A stretch of DNA of 64,000 nucleotides from Panulirus ornatus. Its lineage: Eukaryota > Arthropoda > Malacostraca > Decapoda > Palinuridae. The notes under the pieces are model-generated. The model made no database searches. It worked only from the letters and a program-made list of their open reading frames with translations, and had not been told where the DNA came from. The stretch spans positions 11,715,197 to 11,779,196 of the forward strand of contig NC_092261.1 of NCBI RefSeq assembly GCF_036320965.1. The letters are read 5' to 3'. The translations under genes and the position numbers were made by a program. Positions 60,038 through 64,000 of the stretch are shown here, piece after piece (position 1 is the stretch's first letter; each line of letters opens with the position of its first letter).

Positions 60038-62839
60038 TATTATTATACTTTGTCACTGTCTCCTGCATTAGTGAGGTAGTGCAAGGAAACAGACGAAAGA
60101 AAGGCCCAACCCACCCACAAACACATGCATATACATACACGTCCACACATGCACATATACATACCTATACATTTCAACGTATACATATATTTACATACTC
60201 AGACATGTACATATATACACATGTACATAAGTTATACTTGCTGCCTTCATTTATTCCTGTCACCACCCTGCCACACATGAAATGACAACCCCATCCCCCC
60301 GCATGCACGCAAGGTAGCGCTAGGAAAGACAAGAAAGGCCACATTCGTTCACACTCAGTCTCTACCTGTCATGTATAATGCACCGAAACCACAGCTCTCT
60401 TTCCACATCCAGGCCCCACAAAACTTTCCATGGTTTACCATAGACGCTTCGCATGCCCTGGTTCAATCCATTGACAGCACGTCGACCCCGGTATACCACA
60501 TCGTACCAATTCACTCTATTCCTTGCACGCATTTCATCCTCCTGCATGTTCAGGCCCCGATCACTCAAAATCTTTTTCACTCCATCCTTCCATCTCCAAT
60601 TTGGTCTCCCACTTCTCTTCGTTCCCTCCACCTCTGACACATATATCCTCTTTGTCAGTCTTTCCTCACTCATTCTCTCCATATGACCAAATCATTTCAA
60701 AACACCCTCTTCTGCTCTCTCAACCACTCTTTTTATTACCACACATCTGTCTTACCCTTTCATCACTTACTCGATCAAACCACCTCACACCACATATTGT
60801 CCTCAAACATCTCATTTCCAGTTCATCTACCCTGCTCTGCACAACCCTATCTATAGCCAATGCCTTGCACCACATAACATTGTTGGAACTACAATTCCTT
60901 CAAACATACTCATTTTTGCTTTCCAAGATAATGTTCTTGCCTTCCACACTTTTCTCAACGCTCCCAGAACTTTTGCCCCCGCCCCCACCCTGTGATTCAC
61001 TTCCGCTTCCATGGTTCCATCTGCTGCCAAATCCACTCCCAGATATCTAAAACACTTTACTTCCTCCAGTTTTTTTCCATTCAAGCTTACCTCCCAATTG
61101 ACTTGTCCCCCAACCCTACTGTATCTATTAACCTTGCTCTTATTCACATTTACTCTCAGCTTTCTTCTTTCACACACTTCACCAAACTCAGTCTCCAGCT
61201 TCTGCAGTTTCTCACCCGAATCAGCCACCAGCACTGTATCATCAGCAAACAACAACTGACTCACTTCCCAAGCCCTCTCACCCACAACAGACTGCATACT
61301 TGTCCCTCTCTCCAAAACTCTTGCACTTACCTCCCTAATAACCCTATCCATAAACAAATTAAACAACCATGGAGACATCGTGCATCCCTGCCGCAAACCG
61401 ACATTCACTGAGAACCAATCACTTTCCTTTCTTCCTACTCATACACATGCCTTGCATCCTCAATAAAAACTTCTCACTGCTTCTAGCACCTTGCCTCCCA
61501 CACCATATATTCTTTAATACTTTCCACAGAGCATCTCTGTCAACTCTATCATATGCCTTCTCCAGATCCATAAATGCTACATACAAATCCATTTGTTTTT
61601 CTAAGTATTTCTCTCATACATTCTTCAAAGCAAACACCTGATCCATACATCCTTTACCACTTCTGAAACCACACTTCTCTTCCTCAATCTGATGCTCTGT
61701 ACATGCTTTCACCCTCTCAGTCAATACCCTCCCATATGATTTCCCAGGAATACTCAACAAACTTATACCTCTGTAATTTGGGCACTCAACTTTAACCCCT
61801 TTGCCTTTGTACAGTGGTACTATGCATGCATTCTGCCAATTCTCAGGCACCTGACCATGAGTCATACATACATTAAATATCCTTACCAACCAGTCAACAA
61901 CACAATCACCCCCTTTTTTAATAAATTTCACTGCAATACCATCCAAACCCACTGCCTAGCCAGCTTTCATCTTCTGCAAAGCTTTTACTACCTCTTCTCT
62001 ATTTACTAAATCATTCTCCCTAACCCTCCCCACTTTGCACACCACATCGACCAAAACACCCTATATCTGCCACTCTATCATCTAATACATTCAAGAAACC
62101 TTCAAAATACTCACTCCATCTCCTCACATCAGCACTACTTGTTATCACCTCCCCATTAGCCCCCTTCTCCGATGTTCCCATTTGTTCTCTTGTCTTATGA
62201 ACTTTATTTACCTCCTTCCAAAACATCTTTTTATTCTTCCTAAAATTTAATGACACTCTCTCAGCCCAACTCTCATTTGCCCTCTTTTTCACCTCTTGCT
62301 CCTTTCTCTTGACCTCCTGCCTCTTTCTTTGATACATCTCCCAGTCATTTGCATTATTTCCCCACAAGAATCATCCAAATGCCTCTCTCTTCTCTTTCAC
62401 TAATAATCTTACTTCATTCCACCACTCACTACCCTCTCTAATCTGCCCACCTCCCACGCTTCTCATGCCACAAGCATCTTTTGCGCAAGCCATCAATGCT
62501 TCCCTAAATACATCCCATTCCTCCCCCACTCCCCTAATGTCCTTTACTTTCACCTATTTCCATTCTGCATTCTGTCTCTCCTAGTACTTCCTCACACAAG
62601 TCTCCTTCCCAAGCTCACTTACTCTCAGTGACCACTCTCTTCACCCCAACATTCTTTCTTCTTTTCCTAAAACCTCTACAAATCTTCTCCTTTGCCTCCA
62701 CAAGATAATGATCAGACATCCCTCCAGTTGCACCTCTCAGCACATTAACATCCAAAAGTCTCTCTTTCTCCTGCCTATCAATTAACACGTAATCCAATAA
62801 CGCTCTCTGGCTATCTCCCCTACTTATATATATATGTAT

Positions 62840-62851
62840 ATTTATGTATAT
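62840..62851. repeat. Target-site duplication, left copy
   Basis: ATTTATGTATAT here and at 63127-63138 bracket SINE-A copy 5. Confidence 0.75.
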
Positions 62852-63126
62852 TATGTATATATTATGTAGATTATGTATATTATCCCTGGGGATAGGGGAG
62901 AAAGAATACTTCCCACGTATTCCCTGCGTGTCGTAGAAGGCGACTAAAAGGGGAGGGAGCTGGGGGCTGGAAATCCTCCCCTCTCATTTTTTTTTTTTTT
63001 TTTAATTTTCCAAAAGAAGGAACAGAGAAGGGGGCCAGGTGAGGCTATTCCCTCAAAGGCCCAGTTGTCTGTTCTTAACGCTACCTCACTAATGCGGGAA
63101 ATGGCAAGTAGTTTGAAAGAAAAAAA
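62852..63126 (+). mobile_element. SINE-A copy 5, near full length, inserted in LINE F
   Basis: 275 bases including an A/T-rich 5' lead. Plus strand: ATTATCCCTGGGGATAGGGG, AGAATACTTCCCACGTATTC, AGGCGACTAAAAGGGGAGGG, an internal T run and CCAAAAGAAGGAACAGAGAA. Then CTCAAAGGCCCAGTTG and CGCTACCTCACTAATGCGGG, ending AAATGGCAAGTAGTTTGAAA and an A-rich tail. The A tail plus the flanking duplication fix the sense strand of the family. The last 45 bases resemble the LINE 3' end. Confidence 0.9.
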
Positions 63127-63138
63127 ATTTATGTATAT
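63127..63138. repeat. Target-site duplication, right copy
   Basis: Second ATTTATGTATAT; the endonuclease frame of LINE F continues beyond it. Confidence 0.75.
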
Positions 63139-63245
63139 CTCTTTTTAAATCAAGTATTCCCAATCATCAGTCCTTTTTCAGCACACAAATCTACCAGCTC
63201 TTCACCATTTCCATTTACAACACTGAACGCCCCATGTACACCAAC

Positions 63246-64000
63246 TGTCAACTCTGTCATGAGCGAGCAACTGACTCACTTCCCAAGCCCTCTTATCCAC
63301 ATCAGCTGCATGTTTGCCCCTCTCACCAAAACTCTTGCATTCACCTTCCTAACCACTCCATCCATAAACAAATTAAACAACCATGGAGACATCACACACC
63401 CCTGCCACAAACCGACGTTCACTGGGTACCAGTCACTTTCCTCTCTTCCTTCTCGTACACATGCCTTATGTCCTTGATAAAAACTTTTCACTGCTTGTAG
63501 CAACTTACTTCCCGCACCATATACTCTGAAAACCTTCCACAAAGCACCTCTCTATCAACCCTATCATATGCCTTCTCCAGATCAATAAATGCTACATACA
63601 AATCCATCTGTTTTTCTGAGTATTTCTCATACATTCTTCAAAGCAAACACCTGATCCACACATCCTCTACCACTTCTGAAACCACACTGCTCTTCCCCAG
63701 TTTGATGCTCTGTATGTGCCTTTACCCTCTCAGTCAATACTCTCCCATACAATTTCCCAGGAATACTCAACAAACTTATACCTGTATAATTTGAACACTC
63801 ACCTTTATCCCCTTTGCGTTTGCACAATGGCACTATGCATGCACTCTGCCAATCCTCAGGCACTTCACCATGATCCATACATACATTGAATGTCCTTACC
63901 AACAAATTAACAACACAGTCACCCTTTTTTTTATAAATTCCTCTGCAGTACCATCTAAACCCACTGCCTTTCATCTTCCACAAAGCTTTCACTACCTCAT
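63246..64000 (-). pseudogene. LINE copy G, runs off the window
   Basis: Its 3' part is cut just where motif C would be: the LLFADD region is altered to a CSLMT-like stretch next to the endonuclease end of copy F. Upstream it has NVGLWQGCVMSPWLFNLFMD, a motif A region in another frame, NYTGISLLSIPGKLYGRVL (with Arg of NYRGIS changed to Thr), then CIVPLCKRKGDKGEC and VNLLVRTFNVCMDHGEVP. The 5' end lies beyond the window. Frameshifts are present. Confidence 0.88.

Larger units (their letters stand above)
60038..63245 (-). pseudogene. LINE copy F, longest copy, with endonuclease part, interrupted by SINE-A
   Basis: From 5' (right): an endonuclease segment GNGEELVDLCAEKGLIGNT near 63160-63215, then the SINE-A insertion. 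The endonuclease resumes with RALLDYVLIDRQEKERLLDV and GGMSDHYLVEAK (62690-62815). SDH is the conserved Ser-Asp-His of apurinic-type LINE endonucleases. Next come a basic linker (EMYQRKRQEVKRKEQEVKKR), YFEGFLNVLDDRVADIGCFG and the RT in several frames, with GISLLSIPGK, LLFADDTVLVADSGEK and YLGVDLAADGTMEAE. The C-terminus is WFGHMER-type and the UTR ends at 60038. At least four frameshifts and several stops. It shows that the family is an APE-type LINE with endonuclease, linker, RT and a WFGH-containing C-terminus. Confidence 0.92.

Noticed and set aside
60038..63245. LINE copy F as a full-length element
   Set aside because: The endonuclease N-terminal part is missing, the frame is broken at least four times and a SINE interrupts it.

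Overview
The window reads as animal nuclear DNA, most likely from an arthropod and plausibly a decapod crustacean. This is an inference from the very high density of dinucleotide microsatellites, the tRNA-derived SINEs with (GT)n tails and the type of non-LTR retrotransposon present; no species marker was found. No complete protein-coding gene is visible. The long open frames come from (CT)n, (CA)n and minisatellite arrays or from decayed transposons. There is no bacterial operon structure and no CRISPR array.

Region by region. From 1 to about 46 kb the sequence is a patchwork of anonymous DNA cut by about 45 long dinucleotide arrays and more than a dozen minisatellites (12- to 73-bp units). 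Scattered through it are small transposon relics: LINE reverse-transcriptase pieces near 1.2, 3.6, 7.4, 35.9, 37.8 and 43.6 kb; tRNA-derived SINEs near 4.9, 30.1 and 38.4 kb; copies of a second SINE family near 10.2, 21.1 and 34.0 kb; and a dispersed repeat family made of a hairpin head plus a tandem tail. From 46.2 to 47.6 kb lies the best candidate for a host gene end: one short exon, a possible last exon and an AATAAA signal. From about 48.2 to 50.2 kb the minus strand carries a decayed Ty3/gypsy element in the order gag, zinc knuckle, pre-RT, RT start, RNase H.

From 50.6 kb to the end the window is a nest of copies of one APE-type non-LTR retrotransposon: A, B, C, D, F and G on the minus strand and E on the plus strand. 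All are broken and those whose 5' end is visible are 5'-truncated. A, B and C follow one another in the same orientation. Three junctions are tail-to-tail. Copy B holds a recent 301-bp tandem duplication.

The most interesting observation is a probable LINE/SINE partnership. A SINE-like family of roughly 230-275 bp (five copies, two with 11-12 bp target-site duplications) ends in about 45 bases that closely resemble the 3' end of the LINE. One SINE copy sits inside the endonuclease region of LINE copy F. This is what would be expected if the LINE machinery mobilises the SINE, and it gives a relative insertion order.
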